DNA of 64,000 nucleotides from Candidatus Tisiphia endosymbiont of Sialis lutaria (GCF_964026535.1 NZ_OZ032153.1:806001-870000); one strand, 5' to 3'. Shown: positions 8,376 through 18,061, numbered from the stretch's first letter. Notes: generated from the letters alone by a model not told the origin. Made by a program: numbers and translations.

Positions 8376-10209
8376 TAATTTTGGTAATTATTTACAAATA
8401 TTGGCAATGCTGTTCAGTATACTAGCAGTTATTACCGCTTCATATCGTACAGGTACTTTATTTTTTTACTGTAGCTGGCTGTCCACATTATTATCTTTTT
8501 TGTTATTAGTGTGTGGATTTATTATATCGGATTTTTCTATACAGAATGTTTTTTTTAATTCGAGTACATTAAAGCCTTTAGGATTTAAAATTGCTGCCAG
8601 CTGGGCAAGTCATGAGGGGTCTATTCTGTTGTGGCTGTGTTTATTGCAAACTATAGGCGTTATTTATATTGCACTATTTAATAGCCGTCCAACTCGAGTC
8701 TACCACATAATTGTACTAGCACTAATACAAATACTGTTCAGTAGCTTCATTTATTTTACCTCCAACCCATTTGACAGCCTATCATTCCGTCCCACTCAGG
8801 GTCTCGGCTTAAACCCTATGCTTCAAGATATTGCCCTAATAATACATCCACCTATATTATATCTAGGTTCGGTCTGTTATGTCGCCCCTTTTACATCGGC
8901 TTGCGTTATGTTGCTTACCTCTAACTTAGACTCGGCTAATCTTAGAACTATTAAAATATTTAGCAATTTAGGAATAATTTTTTTAACCTTAGGAATAGCC
9001 CTAGGATCATGGTGGGCTTATAGAGAACTCGGCTGGGGTGGCTTTTGGTTTTTTGATCCAGTAGAAAATATTTCCCTACTACCATGGTTGTCGGCTATCT
9101 CTCTACATCACTCAATCTTGGTAACAATCAAATCTGGACGAATGAAAAATTGGACGATAACCTTATCCATCATCACTTTCTTACTGGTAGTTTTGAGTAC
9201 GTTCTTGGTACGCTCAGGGCTAATCACCTCAATTCACTCTTTTGCCTCATCAGCTGAGCGGGCAATCTATATGCTGGCAATATTTGCTATTATTGCCATA
9301 TCAAGCTTAGTTCTACTACTAGTAAAAGGGCAAAATATCACTCAACCTAATTCGATAGGATTAGACAAACACCAATTCAAGCACAAGCTTATTGTTTGGG
9401 GCAGTATATTTTTCTTAACGGCTCTAGTAGTATTACTATGTTCCACCATTTACCCCATAGTTTATTCTTTATTATACCAAGAATCTGTTACCATTAGTGA
9501 AAGATTTTTTATCAATAATTTTATAATTTTTATCATCCCAACGGTTCTACTAGCTGGTATCGCTCAAAGAAATCATATAAGAAAAAAAAACCTACTCATT
9601 TTAGTTTGTTCTTTTGCAATAACGTTTATCAGCTCATACCAAATTCAGTATGGCTTCATTTCAGCATGGGCTGTAACATTTTCTCTTTTTCTAATAATAC
9701 AAAATTGTTATTATGTATTAACAAAGAGCCATTTTTTTAGAACCAAACTAAAAGCCAATATTGCCATGATCTTAGGACATTTAGGCTTTGGCTTACTTGT
9801 TTTAACTATTACTGTTAATTCATTATTACAAAGTGAAGTAGATTTTATAGGCAAAGTTGGAGACAAGGTGACAGCAAAGGGATTTGAAGTTACTTTAAAA
9901 GATATTAGAGTATCATCAGCCCAAAACTATTATCGGCAAATTGCTGAATTTTGGATTCAGGATCAACAAAATAATATCACTATATTAAAACCTGAAAATA
10001 GATTTTATATAATAGAAAAACAACTATCCCAAGAAAGTAATATATATTCTTATTTAACTTATGATCTTTACGCGGTGTTAAGTAAAATTGATGATGATGT
10101 AATTCATGCAAAAATATATTACAAACCGATGATGAGTCTTATCTGGCTATCTATTATACTTATAGCCGGAGGATTGTTAATCGGATTATTTAATAAACTT
10201 AGTATATAA
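8368..10209 (+). CDS. ccmF: Cytochrome c-type biogenesis protein CcmF (heme lyase subunit)
   Basis: About 613 residues with many membrane helices. CcmF accepts heme from CcmE and attaches it to apocytochrome c at the periplasmic face. The heme-handling segments are visible: WASHEGSILLW near residue 85 and the WWD motif GWGGFWFFDPVENISLLPWL near residue 230, with nearby conserved His. I chose the GTG at 8368 (V-ISNFGNYLQILAM) because it gives the usual CcmF N-terminus. A TTG at 8341 would add nine residues. Both overlap the preceding gene. The size is normal for the family. Confidence 0.9.
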   Translation: MISNFGNYLQILAMLFSILAVITASYRTGTLFFYCSWLSTLLSFLLLVCGFIISDFSIQNVFFNSSTLKPLGFKIAASWASHEGSILLWLCLLQTIGVIYIALFNSRPTRVYHIIVLALIQILFSSFIYFTSNPFDSLSFRPTQGLGLNPMLQDIALIIHPPILYLGSVCYVAPFTSACVMLLTSNLDSANLRTIKIFSNLGIIFLTLGIALGSWWAYRELGWGGFWFFDPVENISLLPWLSAISLHHSILVTIKSGRMKNWTITLSIITFLLVVLSTFLVRSGLITSIHSFASSAERAIYMLAIFAIIAISSLVLLLVKGQNITQPNSIGLDKHQFKHKLIVWGSIFFLTALVVLLCSTIYPIVYSLLYQESVTISERFFINNFIIFIIPTVLLAGIAQRNHIRKKNLLILVCSFAITFISSYQIQYGFISAWAVTFSLFLIIQNCYYVLTKSHFFRTKLKANIAMILGHLGFGLLVLTITVNSLLQSEVDFIGKVGDKVTAKGFEVTLKDIRVSSAQNYYRQIAEFWIQDQQNNITILKPENRFYIIEKQLSQESNIYSYLTYDLYAVLSKIDDDVIHAKIYYKPMMSLIWLSIILIAGGLLIGLFNKLSI

Positions 10210-10367
10210 CTAACCAGATTATGATTAGTTTTATTCTTACAAAACACTCAAAAAAAAATAGCTTCTTAATAATCGTGATAGCATTGAAAAATTTTATCTT
10301 AAGTCTGAGAATACAGTGAATTAACTTGAATTAGGTACAAAGTGGCTACATATTGTTTATAATTTCC

Positions 10368-10401
10368 TAGTTTATCGGTCGCGATCGCGACCGATAAACT
10401 A
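10368..10401. repeat. 34-bp perfect palindrome centred on GCGATCGC
   Basis: Reads TAGTTTATCGGTCGCGATCG and continues as its exact reverse complement, with no loop. The core is GC-rich in a very AT-rich setting. It could be a protein-binding site or a cruciform. No U-run follows, so it is not a typical terminator. Confidence 0.8.
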
Positions 10402-10541
10402 TATACTTTGAATACGGTCTTAATGATAATAAATTCTCAAGGAAAAATGAAAATTCAAGAAAAGGGGATTCAAAAGCTATCAAATATTGATAGGCAAGAG
10501 CTAAAAAAAATATTTGATTAAAATTATAGAAAAAATATAAA

Positions 10542-10561
10542 AAGTTCGCGGCCGCGAACTT
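10542..10561. repeat. 20-bp perfect palindrome with NotI-like core
   Basis: AAGTTCGCGGCCGCGAACTT is perfectly symmetric, 140 bp from the 34-bp palindrome and of the same style (GC core, AT flanks). Confidence 0.8.
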
Positions 10562-10697
10562 AGGTTATGCTGAAAATATTGTTCTAGAAATGTTTCTTAC
10601 TAGTACTACAGTTGTAGTTTAGATGTGAGCATTCACGTTTTTTTTTGCTATTTTTTGTAATGAATAAAAAAACCTGATCACCAAGCGTCATTGCGAG

Positions 10698-11992
10698 CTG
10701 ATGTATCCCCACGAAATTGTTGCAAAATAGCAAGAATTGATAGAATATCATCATTATTTAATGATGATGGAGATAGTAGGTTATGGATGTAAAAACAGTA
10801 TTAAATGAAGTAATAAAAGAACATTGTCCTTTTATACATAATAATCGTTTAAATGCGTTACTTGATGTTGCAGAAGGCTTGCGATATAGTCAGAATTTGT
10901 CTTTGAGTGCAATTGGCAGGAACTTGAGTGGTGATAGTAAAGTGAAACATAAAATAAAAAAAGTTGATAGATGTATAGGTAACAAACATTTATATAACGA
11001 GGTTGATAGTCTCTATAGTGCTTTATCATATTTCATATTTGAGTTTATTAAGCATTCTAATGATGACAGTGTTGTGATTGATTTATGTTATCTTAAAGAT
11101 GATCGCATGGTACAAATGCTAAGTACTCAATTTTGTACAAGAGGGATGAGTTTACCTTTATATCAAGATGTGTTTGAAGAAGGTGAATTAAAGGGCAGAA
11201 CGGTAGAATTTCTAAATAAATTAAAGAGTATAATACCTGATGGAAAAAGGGTTATTGTGATTATGGACGTTGGCTTTCATATTGAATGGTTTAAGGAAAT
11301 AGAAAAACAAGGGTGGAGTTGGGTGTGTCGGGTACGACAAGGAAAAGATTTAAAATTAGCTAAGAATGAGGATTGGATATCAGTTGAAAATTTCATGCCA
11401 TCAATTGGTTCAAAAACGATGGAATGTGGTACGATTCTGCTAACCAAAGCTCATAAATATTCCTGCAGAATGGTTACAACTTGCAAAGTCCCTAAGGGGC
11501 GAGTGCAGAAGGTTAGCAGGAATCGTACTAGCAGCAAAACAGCAAATGGTTCATATAACAAAGCTGCAAAAGAACCTTGGATATTGGTAACTAACTTAAG
11601 TTCTGATGAATATAAGGGAGCAGAAATAGTGAGGCTATATAGCAAACGTATGCAAATAGAGGAGACGTTTCGAGCAATAAAAAGTCATCAATTTGGTCTT
11701 GCTGGAAGATATATTCGAACTTTAGATGTGAATAGATGGGGAGTTTTAATGTTACTATCTGCCATTGTTATTATAACATATTGGGTTATAGGTGTGGTAT
11801 GCTATAGCCAAGGTATGCAAAGAATTTTCCAACCTAACACAGTAAAAGATAAAAAGATTTATTCGTATTTTACCCTTGAGAAATTTATTATTGAATTTAA
11901 TTATTTGCATGCCATAAAACCATTGGTAGAACCCCTGGCATCTATTATAAAGACGGAGCTTTGTCGTGCTTAATTTCGTGGGGATACATCAG
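10698..11992 (+). mobile_element. Intact IS4-family insertion sequence (IS10-like group)
   Basis: 1,295 bp with perfect 21-bp inverted ends (CTGATGTATCCCCACGAAAT plus T on the left, its complement on the right). It carries one transposase gene whose stop codon overlaps the right end. It is flanked by GCGTCATTGCGAG on the left and CTCGCAATGACG on the right, the two arms of repeat D, so it appears to have landed at the centre of that palindrome. A 9-bp direct target duplication, expected for IS10 relatives, is not visible. Two degraded relatives lie at 37911-38182 and 59165-59664. Confidence 0.9.
10783..11973 (+). CDS. IS4-family DDE transposase
   Basis: 396 residues with a complete catalytic triad: Asp100 (VVIDLCYLKDD), Asp162 (VIVIMDVGFH) and Glu293 in the YREK signature Y286-x2-R289-x3-E293-x6-K300, typical of the IS4 family. 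The run QIEETFRAIKSHQFGLAGRY is closest to the IS10 group. No frameshift is seen, so it may be active. A short palindrome (ATCATCATTATTTAATGATGATGG, 10747-10770, split here as two arms ATCATCATT and AATGATGAT) sits before the start and could limit read-through expression. Confidence 0.92.
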   Translation: MDVKTVLNEVIKEHCPFIHNNRLNALLDVAEGLRYSQNLSLSAIGRNLSGDSKVKHKIKKVDRCIGNKHLYNEVDSLYSALSYFIFEFIKHSNDDSVVIDLCYLKDDRMVQMLSTQFCTRGMSLPLYQDVFEEGELKGRTVEFLNKLKSIIPDGKRVIVIMDVGFHIEWFKEIEKQGWSWVCRVRQGKDLKLAKNEDWISVENFMPSIGSKTMECGTILLTKAHKYSCRMVTTCKVPKGRVQKVSRNRTSSKTANGSYNKAAKEPWILVTNLSSDEYKGAEIVRLYSKRMQIEETFRAIKSHQFGLAGRYIRTLDVNRWGVLMLLSAIVIITYWVIGVVCYSQGMQRIFQPNTVKDKKIYSYFTLEKFIIEFNYLHAIKPLVEPLASIIKTELCRA

Positions 11993-12110
11993 CTCGCAAT
12001 GACGTTTTTATGCTGCTTAATACTTATAGAATAAAAATTGTAGGGTACTGAGGCATAGCTCCCACAACTGTTGAAAGTTAAAAAATGCAAAGTATTTAGG
12101 CAGATCCCAT

Positions 12111-12365
12111 ACGTCACTTAGTTGTGAATTATTTTATGAAGAAGTTGAGTGGAAAGCGATCTATATTATTGCTTACAAAAAGCTGCCACCTAATACTGTC
12201 TCTTCGATTGGTAAAATAAATAAGATAATTTCCCGATTCGGTGGGTTTTTAAATAGAAAAAGTGATAAAGCTCCGAGCATTAAATCCATGTGGATATGAC
12301 TCCAAAGGCTAAAGGACTTTACTTTGGCATTAGAAACTTTTAACTCATTAAAAACTTATGGGTAA
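12111..12365 (+). pseudogene. C-terminal remnant of an IS4-family (IS50-like) transposase
   Basis: The frame reads TSLSCELFYEEVEWKAIY, then IISRFGGFLNRKSDKAPSIK, then SMWI-stop-LQRLKDFTLALETF. This matches the end of IS50-group transposases (CEL..EWKALY, LGGFLGRK, LW.GLQRL). The in-frame TGA at the W-G position and the missing N-terminal part make it dead. A different IS from the intact element nearby. Confidence 0.75.
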
Positions 12366-12379
12366 AGATATGACTAAGA

Positions 12380-12449
12380 TGTATGTGAGGAACGGAGATG
12401 AGTTTTTACAACAAAATTACCAATTAGATTAGGTTATGCAAGAGGTCTA
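12380..12449 (-). repeat. Half copy of palindromic element B (variant)
   Basis: Ends GGTTATGCAAGAGGTCTA. On the minus strand it matches the first 70 bp of the variant copy at 29651-29796 (AACCTAATCTAATTGG, CCGTTCCTCAC). The other half is absent next to the transposase remnant. Confidence 0.7.
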
Positions 12450-12470
12450 TTGCTATAGTTAATTATATGA

Positions 12471-13199
12471 CTATATATTAAATTGTTGATAAAATTTGAT
12501 AGCTTTGTTTAAATCTTCTGGGGTATCAACAGAAATGGGGATATTATTAACATAACATACCCCTATGGACATATTATTTTGTAAGGCTCTTAGTTGTTCT
12601 AATTTTTCGCTTAATTCTAAAGTTGAGACAGGTAAGTTTATGAATTTAATTAATGCTTCTTTGCGGAACCCATACATTCCTACGTGATATAGAAATTCTT
12701 CAGAGCCATAAGGAATAAGACTGCGAGAAAAATACAGAGCCTTATCATTATGGTCAGTAATAACTTTGACATTACTATTGCCATTTACGGCGTTTATACC
12801 AACTTTTACTACTGGGGTCATAATATCATGGTCACTAGACTTTAGGCTTTCAATAACTTTAATAATTGATTCCGGTTCTATAAAAGGCATGTCACCTTGG
12901 ACATTTAGGATATAATTAATATTATGATTGTTAGGTATTGCCTGAAATGCCTCATAGACACGGTCAGTACCAGTCTGGCAGTCTGGGTTTGTCATAATCA
13001 ATTGCCCACCACAATCAGTAACTTTTTTAGCTATAATTTCTGAGTCAGTTGCTACATAAATATTTTTTAGTTTGGTTAAGTGTACTTGTCTTAGAACGCG
13101 TTCAATTATTGACAGTTCCCCTATCAATTGTAAAGGTTTCTTAGGAAGCCTAACAGAATCAAGTCTTGAAGGGATAATAATTGCAACATCAGAATGCAT
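12471..13199 (-). CDS. kdsB: 3-deoxy-manno-octulosonate (Kdo) cytidylyltransferase
   Basis: 242 residues. It activates Kdo to CMP-Kdo for lipid A/LPS core synthesis. Visible signatures are [16 protein letters not shown] (nucleotide-binding N-terminus), YVATDSE, and [14 protein letters not shown] (metal-binding Asp loop), plus [10 protein letters not shown] and LEQLRALQN in the C-terminal half. The length is normal. It implies the organism still makes Kdo-containing LPS, as Rickettsia does. It is divergent from the tRNA-Lys gene. Confidence 0.93.
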   Translation of the reverse strand: MHSDVAIIIPSRLDSVRLPKKPLQLIGELSIIERVLRQVHLTKLKNIYVATDSEIIAKKVTDCGGQLIMTNPDCQTGTDRVYEAFQAIPNNHNINYILNVQGDMPFIEPESIIKVIESLKSSDHDIMTPVVKVGINAVNGNSNVKVITDHNDKALYFSRSLIPYGSEEFLYHVGMYGFRKEALIKFINLPVSTLELSEKLEQLRALQNNMSIGVCYVNNIPISVDTPEDLNKAIKFYQQFNI

Positions 13200-13234
13200 A
13201 AGTTACCATTTAAAGATATTTACCAAAATAATTG

Positions 13235-13263
13235 TTGACATGATAGCCTTTTTAAACGATAAA
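13235..13263 (+). promoter_or_regulatory. Candidate promoter of tRNA-Lys
   Basis: A perfect TTGACA (13235-13240), 17-nt spacer and GATAAA (13258-13263) stand about 58 nt before the tRNA and point towards it. Confidence 0.55.
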
Positions 13264-13320
13264 GTAAAGCGTGTTGGAATATTGTTTTGGGACACAATTT
13301 GTCTTTAAGCATTATGTTTG

Positions 13321-13396
13321 GGGCTCGTAGCTCAGCTGGTAGAGCACTTGACTTTTAATCAGGTTGTCCCGGGTTCGAATCCCGGCGAGCCCACCA
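13321..13396 (+). tRNA. tRNA-Lys(TTT)
   Basis: A complete cloverleaf: acceptor GGGCTCG/CGAGCCC, D-arm AGCTCAGCTGGTAGAGC, anticodon arm TTGAC-TTTTAAT-CAGG with anticodon TTT, T-arm CCGGGTTCGAATCCCGG, and CCA encoded in the DNA. Confidence 0.97.
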
Positions 13397-13459
13397 CTTC
13401 AGGGTAGTTAACCCCCTTAGTTGTATATGAATACCGCCGCCAATATTTAAAGGCGGAGA

Positions 13460-13478
13460 CTAGGAGACCGCCTCCTAG
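13460..13478. other. Hairpin CTAGGAG-ACCGC-CTCCTAG
   Basis: A 7-bp stem with 5-nt loop between the two tRNA genes. Similar CTAGGAG/CTCCTAG hairpins stand at 53720-53758 and 55253-55273. No U-run follows. It could be a processing signal or a repeat remnant. Confidence 0.4.
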
Positions 13479-13481
13479 TAA

Positions 13482-13627
13482 TAGACCTCTTGCAAAACTC
13501 GCTTATGTTGAGGAATTTGAAGGAGACGCGGAACGCAGAACCGCAGCGTACTCTAATGTACGTGAGGATTCGAGTACCGCATCGACGTACAAATTACCAG
13601 CAGAAGTAGAGTTTTGCAAGAGGTCTA
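13482..13627 (+). repeat. Palindromic element B between two tRNA genes
   Basis: 146 bp, ends TAGACCTCTTGCAAAACT and AGTTTTGCAAGAGGTCTA. It stops 2 bp before tRNA-Ile. Compared with the copy at 3608-3753 only a handful of bases differ, including a paired G/C for T/A swap in both arms. Confidence 0.88.
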
Positions 13628-13629
13628 AT

Positions 13630-13706
13630 GGGTTTGTAGCTCAGCTGGTTAGAGCACACGCCTGATAAGCGTGAGGTCGGAAGTTCAAGTCTTCTCAAAC
13701 CCACCA
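13630..13706 (+). tRNA. tRNA-Ile(GAT)
   Basis: Acceptor GGGTTTG/CAAACCC, anticodon arm CACGC-CTGATAA-GCGTG with anticodon GAT, T-arm GGAAGTTCAAGTCTTC, and encoded CCA. It lies outside any rRNA operon in this window. Confidence 0.95.
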
Positions 13707-13721
13707 TCATAAGTATTCTTT

Positions 13722-15077
13722 ATGAATCTTGAGAATAATATAATTGATCAATTAAGTCGTAATAAATTAGCTATTTGCTGGCTTAGAAATGGGGTAATCT
13801 CGCTTGCCCTTGCTGGGGTGTATTCAATAATATTGGTAATGCTCCGCACTCCTATATTAGTTACCCTATTTCCCAATACAGAAATCTTTAAATCAGCTTT
13901 GGTTATTCATGTTAATTTATCAATCCTAGTTTGGTTGATATCCGTTACAGCATGTATTTGGAGCTATAATTTACAGCCAACGACTTCCAGTATAACATAT
14001 GTAATAATAGCATTTTTTGGCACTGCACTAATAGCTTTATCACCACTTTGTGGACAAAATCTTCCTGTAATGAATAATTACATACCAATGCTGGAGAATA
14101 TAATGTTTATTCTTGGAATTAGTTTATTTGGCGTATCGGTATTGTTATTTTCATCAAACGTCATCCTAGCAACGATTAAGAACCTAAAAAGTCAAAAATT
14201 GATCAATTTTACTATCCTTTCTACTGCAATAATGTGGATATTAGTATGGGTATGTTTTATTTGTTCTTATTATCAACTACAACAAGTTATTAAGCTTGTG
14301 CCAGTCGATATAGAATTTTACTATGAATTGCTTTTCTGGAGTGGGGGGCATTTATTGCAATTTATTTACACACAAATTATGATATTAGTAATAATAGTAT
14401 TATCCAATACTTGGGTAAATAAAGAATTAAGATTTAACAAATTATATCTGATTTTATTATATTTAAATTTTTTGATAAGTATTGCAGCTATTTGGGGACA
14501 CTTATCATATGATATTATAGATGCTGAATTCAAAGAATATTATACTAAACAAATGAAATATGGTGGCGGAATAGCCCCAGCTCTGTCTTTGATACTAATA
14601 TTTTATGAGCTAGTTAGCCATAATCATAAACTAGTGGTAAATTCTCTTGTAAGAAATTCTCCTATAAAAGCAAGCATCATTTATTCTAGCATATTATTTT
14701 TGTCTGGAGGGTTTATTGGCGTGTTAATTACCAGTATGAACGTTACTGTTCCTGCCCACTATCATGGTTCGATTGTTGGAATAAGTGTGGCATTTATGGG
14801 ATTTAGCTTTCTTTTATGTGACAATGCATGTAATAATGAACAAAAGAAAAACTCATATTCCTCTGCAGCAATTATTACTTTAACTATCGGGCAAATGTTA
14901 CATATTATAGCTCTTCTTTTTGCTGGTGGTTATGGGGTGATGCGAAAAACACCAGGAGTAGAAATGACGATTAGCAGTAAGTTACTGATGGGGGCAATGG
15001 GTGCTGGAGGACTAATTGCTATTGTTGGTGGCTTGATGTTTGTTGTTATTTGTGGTAAAAAGATGGTATTGAAATAA
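13722..15077 (+). CDS. Heme-copper oxidase subunit I-like membrane protein
   Basis: 451 residues with about 12 hydrophobic segments. His-containing helices typical of the COX1 superfamily are visible: [45 protein letters not shown] and [20 protein letters not shown]. It is shorter than classical COX1 and lacks an obvious HPEVY-type motif, so it resembles the divergent oxidase subunit I proteins annotated in alphaproteobacteria. No subunit II or III gene is adjacent. Oxidase activity is inferred from the fold only. Confidence 0.7.
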   Translation: MNLENNIIDQLSRNKLAICWLRNGVISLALAGVYSIILVMLRTPILVTLFPNTEIFKSALVIHVNLSILVWLISVTACIWSYNLQPTTSSITYVIIAFFGTALIALSPLCGQNLPVMNNYIPMLENIMFILGISLFGVSVLLFSSNVILATIKNLKSQKLINFTILSTAIMWILVWVCFICSYYQLQQVIKLVPVDIEFYYELLFWSGGHLLQFIYTQIMILVIIVLSNTWVNKELRFNKLYLILLYLNFLISIAAIWGHLSYDIIDAEFKEYYTKQMKYGGGIAPALSLILIFYELVSHNHKLVVNSLVRNSPIKASIIYSSILFLSGGFIGVLITSMNVTVPAHYHGSIVGISVAFMGFSFLLCDNACNNEQKKNSYSSAAIITLTIGQMLHIIALLFAGGYGVMRKTPGVEMTISSKLLMGAMGAGGLIAIVGGLMFVVICGKKMVLK

Positions 15078-15094
15078 TTAGTATAATAAAAATA

Positions 15095-15673
15095 ATGACC
15101 TTGAAAAAACCTACTATAGAAGAAGCCCAAGAGGCAGTTAGAACTTTATTGCGATTTATTGGTGAGGATCCAAATAGAGAGGGGTTAGCGAAAACTCCTG
15201 ATAGAGTAATAAAAACTTACCAAGAGATGTTTTGTGGGTACAATAAAAATGTAGAAGAAATATTATCTACTAAATTTTATGAAACTGGTAACTTTCAGGA
15301 CTTCATTCTATTAAAAGACATAAAGTTTAATTCTTTTTGCGAACACCATTTGTTACCAATAAATGGTACGGTTGATATAGCTTATATACCAGATAATTGT
15401 ATAATAGGTATCAGTAAATTTGCCAGAATAGTTGATGTTTTTGCAAAAAGACTACAGATTCAAGAAAAAATGACAGTACAAATTGCTGAAACATTACAGA
15501 AATATATTAAGCCTATGGGTGTTGCGGTCAGGATTTCTGCATTACATAGTTGCATGACTCTTAGAGGTGTTATGCAAAATGATAGTATTATGAATACTAT
15601 GCATTATACTGGTATATATTTAGAGCAGCAGAAATATCGTCATGAATTTCTAAATATTATTGCCAAAAAATAA
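15095..15673 (+). CDS. folE: GTP cyclohydrolase I
   Basis: 192 residues. It converts GTP to dihydroneopterin triphosphate, the first step of folate synthesis. The zinc ligands are visible in FCEHHLLP and in HSCMTLRGV, together with [16 protein letters not shown] and [17 protein letters not shown]. The length is usual. It is 17 nt after the oxidase-like gene and 14 nt before proS, so they are probably cotranscribed. No other folate genes are in the window. Confidence 0.95.
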   Translation: MTLKKPTIEEAQEAVRTLLRFIGEDPNREGLAKTPDRVIKTYQEMFCGYNKNVEEILSTKFYETGNFQDFILLKDIKFNSFCEHHLLPINGTVDIAYIPDNCIIGISKFARIVDVFAKRLQIQEKMTVQIAETLQKYIKPMGVAVRISALHSCMTLRGVMQNDSIMNTMHYTGIYLEQQKYRHEFLNIIAKK

Positions 15674-15687
15674 TCAAAGAAAGAGCT

Positions 15688-16989
15688 ATGTTACTATCAA
15701 AATATTTTTTACCCGTGCTAAAGGAAGAGCCAGTAGAGGCTCAAGTAGTTTCTCACAGATTGATGCTTAGAAGTGGTATGATAAGACAACAATCTGCTGG
15801 AATTTATAGCTGGTTGCCTATGGGATTAAAAGCCCTAAAAAATGTTGAAAATATTGTCCGACTTAATATGAATAAAGTAGGTGCCATTGAAATATTAATG
15901 CCTTGTATTCAACCAGCATCTTTATGGATGGAATCTGGAAGATTTGAGAATTACGGTAAGGAAATGTTAAAATTCCAGGATCGCCATGATAATACGTTAT
16001 TATTTGGACCTACTAATGAAGATATGGTTACCGATATTTTTAGAAATAATATTAAGTCCTATAAAGATTTGCCAAAAAACTTATATCATATTCAGTGGAA
16101 ATTTAGGGATGAAATTAGACCTCGCTTTGGGGTGATGCGTGGTAGAGAGTTCTTAATGAAAGATGCGTATTCTTTTGATATAGACCAAATAAGTGCGATA
16201 AAAACTTATAATCAGATGTATCTAGCATATATGCAAACTTTTCGTGATATAGGACTCCGTGTAATCCCAGTACTTGCTGATAATGGTCAGATTGGTGGGG
16301 ATTTAAGCCATGAGTTCCATATTCTTGCCACTAATGGTGAGAGTACTATTTTTTATGACAAAAAATTTCTATCTTTAATAGATCAGGAAAATTTAGATAT
16401 TGAAAAATTACAATCCTTATATGCGGTAGCAGAAGAAAAACATGTTCATGATAAATGTTTGTTAACAGAAGAGAATCTTGCTAGTAGTAAGGCTATAGAG
16501 GTTGGGCATATTTTTTATCTTGGTACAAAATATTCTAAAGCAATGAAGGCTCTAGTAAATGCTAGTGATGGGAGTCTTGTGCCAGTGGAAATGAGTTCCT
16601 ATGGTATAGGTATTTCAAGACTTTTAGCCGCCATAATTGAATCAAGTCATGATGATAAAGGGATTATATGGCCTCCAAATATTGCTCCTTTTATGGTATC
16701 AATATTAAATTTGAATATACTTGATAGTAAATGCAATGAACTATCACAAAATCTATATGATCAGTTTGTAGCGAATAAAATAGAGGTATTATACGATGAT
16801 ACAAATGAGAGAGCTGGTAAAAAATTTGCCACTCATGATCTTATAGGTTCACCGTACCAAATAATTATTGGTTCCAAAAACTCTGAGAAAGATGTGGTCG
16901 AATTAAAAGATCGTAAAACAGGAATAACAGAAGAGTTAACAGTAGAAAATGTTGTTACCTACCTCTCTAAAATTCTTTCTTATATGTAA
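15688..16989 (+). CDS. proS: Prolyl-tRNA synthetase (short alphaproteobacterial type)
   Basis: 433 residues, class II synthetase charging tRNA-Pro. Motif 1 region [20 protein letters not shown], motif 2 [20 protein letters not shown], and motif 3 [14 protein letters not shown] are all present. The large editing insertion of the E. coli enzyme is absent, as expected for the short form in Rickettsiales. It is followed after 3 nt by the Rpn nuclease array. Confidence 0.95.
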   Translation: MLLSKYFLPVLKEEPVEAQVVSHRLMLRSGMIRQQSAGIYSWLPMGLKALKNVENIVRLNMNKVGAIEILMPCIQPASLWMESGRFENYGKEMLKFQDRHDNTLLFGPTNEDMVTDIFRNNIKSYKDLPKNLYHIQWKFRDEIRPRFGVMRGREFLMKDAYSFDIDQISAIKTYNQMYLAYMQTFRDIGLRVIPVLADNGQIGGDLSHEFHILATNGESTIFYDKKFLSLIDQENLDIEKLQSLYAVAEEKHVHDKCLLTEENLASSKAIEVGHIFYLGTKYSKAMKALVNASDGSLVPVEMSSYGIGISRLLAAIIESSHDDKGIIWPPNIAPFMVSILNLNILDSKCNELSQNLYDQFVANKIEVLYDDTNERAGKKFATHDLIGSPYQIIIGSKNSEKDVVELKDRKTGITEELTVENVVTYLSKILSYM

Positions 16990-16992
16990 GTT

Positions 16993-18021
16993 ATGACTCT
17001 AGACAAGCCAAAACATGACGAAATCTTTCGCAAATCTATGGAGAATCCCATAGTTGCTAAAGAGTTTTTGGCAACTCATTTGCCTAAAGATGTGCTGGCT
17101 TTAATCGATAGTACATCTTTAAAATTAGAAAAAGATAGTTTTATTGAGCCAGACCTTTCTGAAACTATTTCTGATGTATTATTTTCTGTTAAGTTTAATG
17201 ATCAAGATGGCTATATTTTTTTGCTATTGGAACATCAAAGTACTGTTGATAAAATGATGGCGTTTAGGTTATTTAAATATATGATTAATATTTGTGATCG
17301 ATATTTAACTACTAATCATAAAGCTAAATGCCTTCCAGTAATTTATCCCCTAATAATTTATAATGGCAAGAAGAAATATAACGCATCGCTCAATATATGG
17401 AATTTATTTAGCCATCCAGATTTAGCCAGAGGCTTTTGGACAAATGATTGTCAGCTTATTAACGTACATGATATTCCTGATGAAAAACTCAAGGAAAAAG
17501 TATGGTCTGGGATTTTGTTATTTTTCCTCAAACACATCCACGAACGTCAATTACTGAAAAGATGGCAAGAAATCTCTCATCTCTTGCCTAAATTGAGTAA
17601 AATAACAATAGGCTATGACCATATAAGAAATCTATTACAGTATACTTTGATCTTTATTGAGCAAAATGATAAAATAGAGTTAGAAAAAATATTAAAAAAT
17701 AGTTTAACTAAAGAAAAAGGAGAAGAACTTATGCCTAGTATAGCTCAAGTATGGAAAGAAGAAGGGATTCAAATCGGACTACAGGATGGTATCAAAATCG
17801 GAGTGCAAGATGGTATTAAAATCGGAGTGCAAGATGGTATTAAAATCGGAGTACAGGATGGTATTAGAATCGGAGAAGCTAGGGGAGAAGCTAGAGGCGA
17901 AGCTAAAGGTGAAGCTAAATTAATAAAAATGATGATAAACAATGGCAGCTCTATTGAAGAAGTAGCGAGAATTACTGGACTATCTATTACTAAAATCAAT
18001 GAATTACTGAAAGTACAATAA
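16993..18021 (+). CDS. Rpn-family PD-(D/E)XK nuclease, tandem copy 1
   Basis: 342 residues of the Rpn/COG5464 family (recombination-promoting nuclease, often annotated as putative transposase). The nuclease core carries Asp61 (ETISDVLFSV) and Glu80-x-Gln82 (FLLLEHQS), the family's metal site. The C-terminus has four in-frame 8-residue repeats of the type GVQDGIKI, four GEAx units, and a helical tail GSSIEEVARITGLSITKINE. Rpn proteins in E. coli are DNA endonucleases linked to recombination and to phage defence. It starts 3 nt after proS, so it is probably read from the proS transcript. An internal Shine-Dalgarno and ATG at 17731 could produce the C-terminal part separately. Confidence 0.85.
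   Translation: MTLDKPKHDEIFRKSMENPIVAKEFLATHLPKDVLALIDSTSLKLEKDSFIEPDLSETISDVLFSVKFNDQDGYIFLLLEHQSTVDKMMAFRLFKYMINICDRYLTTNHKAKCLPVIYPLIIYNGKKKYNASLNIWNLFSHPDLARGFWTNDCQLINVHDIPDEKLKEKVWSGILLFFLKHIHERQLLKRWQEISHLLPKLSKITIGYDHIRNLLQYTLIFIEQNDKIELEKILKNSLTKEKGEELMPSIAQVWKEEGIQIGLQDGIKIGVQDGIKIGVQDGIKIGVQDGIRIGEARGEARGEAKGEAKLIKMMINNGSSIEEVARITGLSITKINELLKVQ
17731..18021 (+). CDS. Possible internal short form (intragenic antitoxin) of Rpn copy 1
   Basis: An in-frame ATG preceded by AAAAAGGAGAAGAACTT: a consensus AGGAG 8 nt before the start, stronger than the ribosome sites of most genes in this window. The product would be 96 residues: MPSIAQVWKEEG, the 8-residue repeats, the GEA repeats and the helical tail, without the nuclease core. 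In E. coli, Rpn nucleases are reported to be inhibited by short proteins made from an internal start in the same gene. The parallel here is inferred from the site and frame. Confidence 0.6.
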   Translation: MPSIAQVWKEEGIQIGLQDGIKIGVQDGIKIGVQDGIKIGVQDGIRIGEARGEARGEAKGEAKLIKMMINNGSSIEEVARITGLSITKINELLKVQ

Positions 18022-18061
18022 GTAATGAATTATTAGATTAGCTATATAAGCAAATTTTATT

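Larger units (their letters stand above)
10210..10697. other. Non-coding stretch with two GC-rich perfect palindromes
   Basis: Between ccmF and the IS element. It has only fragments of open frame, the longest being a 23-codon ORF at 10447-10518 (MKIQEKGIQKL...) with no recognisable product. The two palindromes are listed separately. It may be a decayed insertion. Confidence 0.5.

Noticed and set aside
10447-10518. 23-codon open frame (MKIQEKGIQKL...)
   Set aside because: No ribosome site of note, no recognisable product and decayed surroundings. Left as non-coding.
13460-13478. Rho-independent terminator after tRNA-Lys
   Set aside because: The hairpin has no following U-run and lies 64 nt after the tRNA. 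Recorded only as a hairpin.
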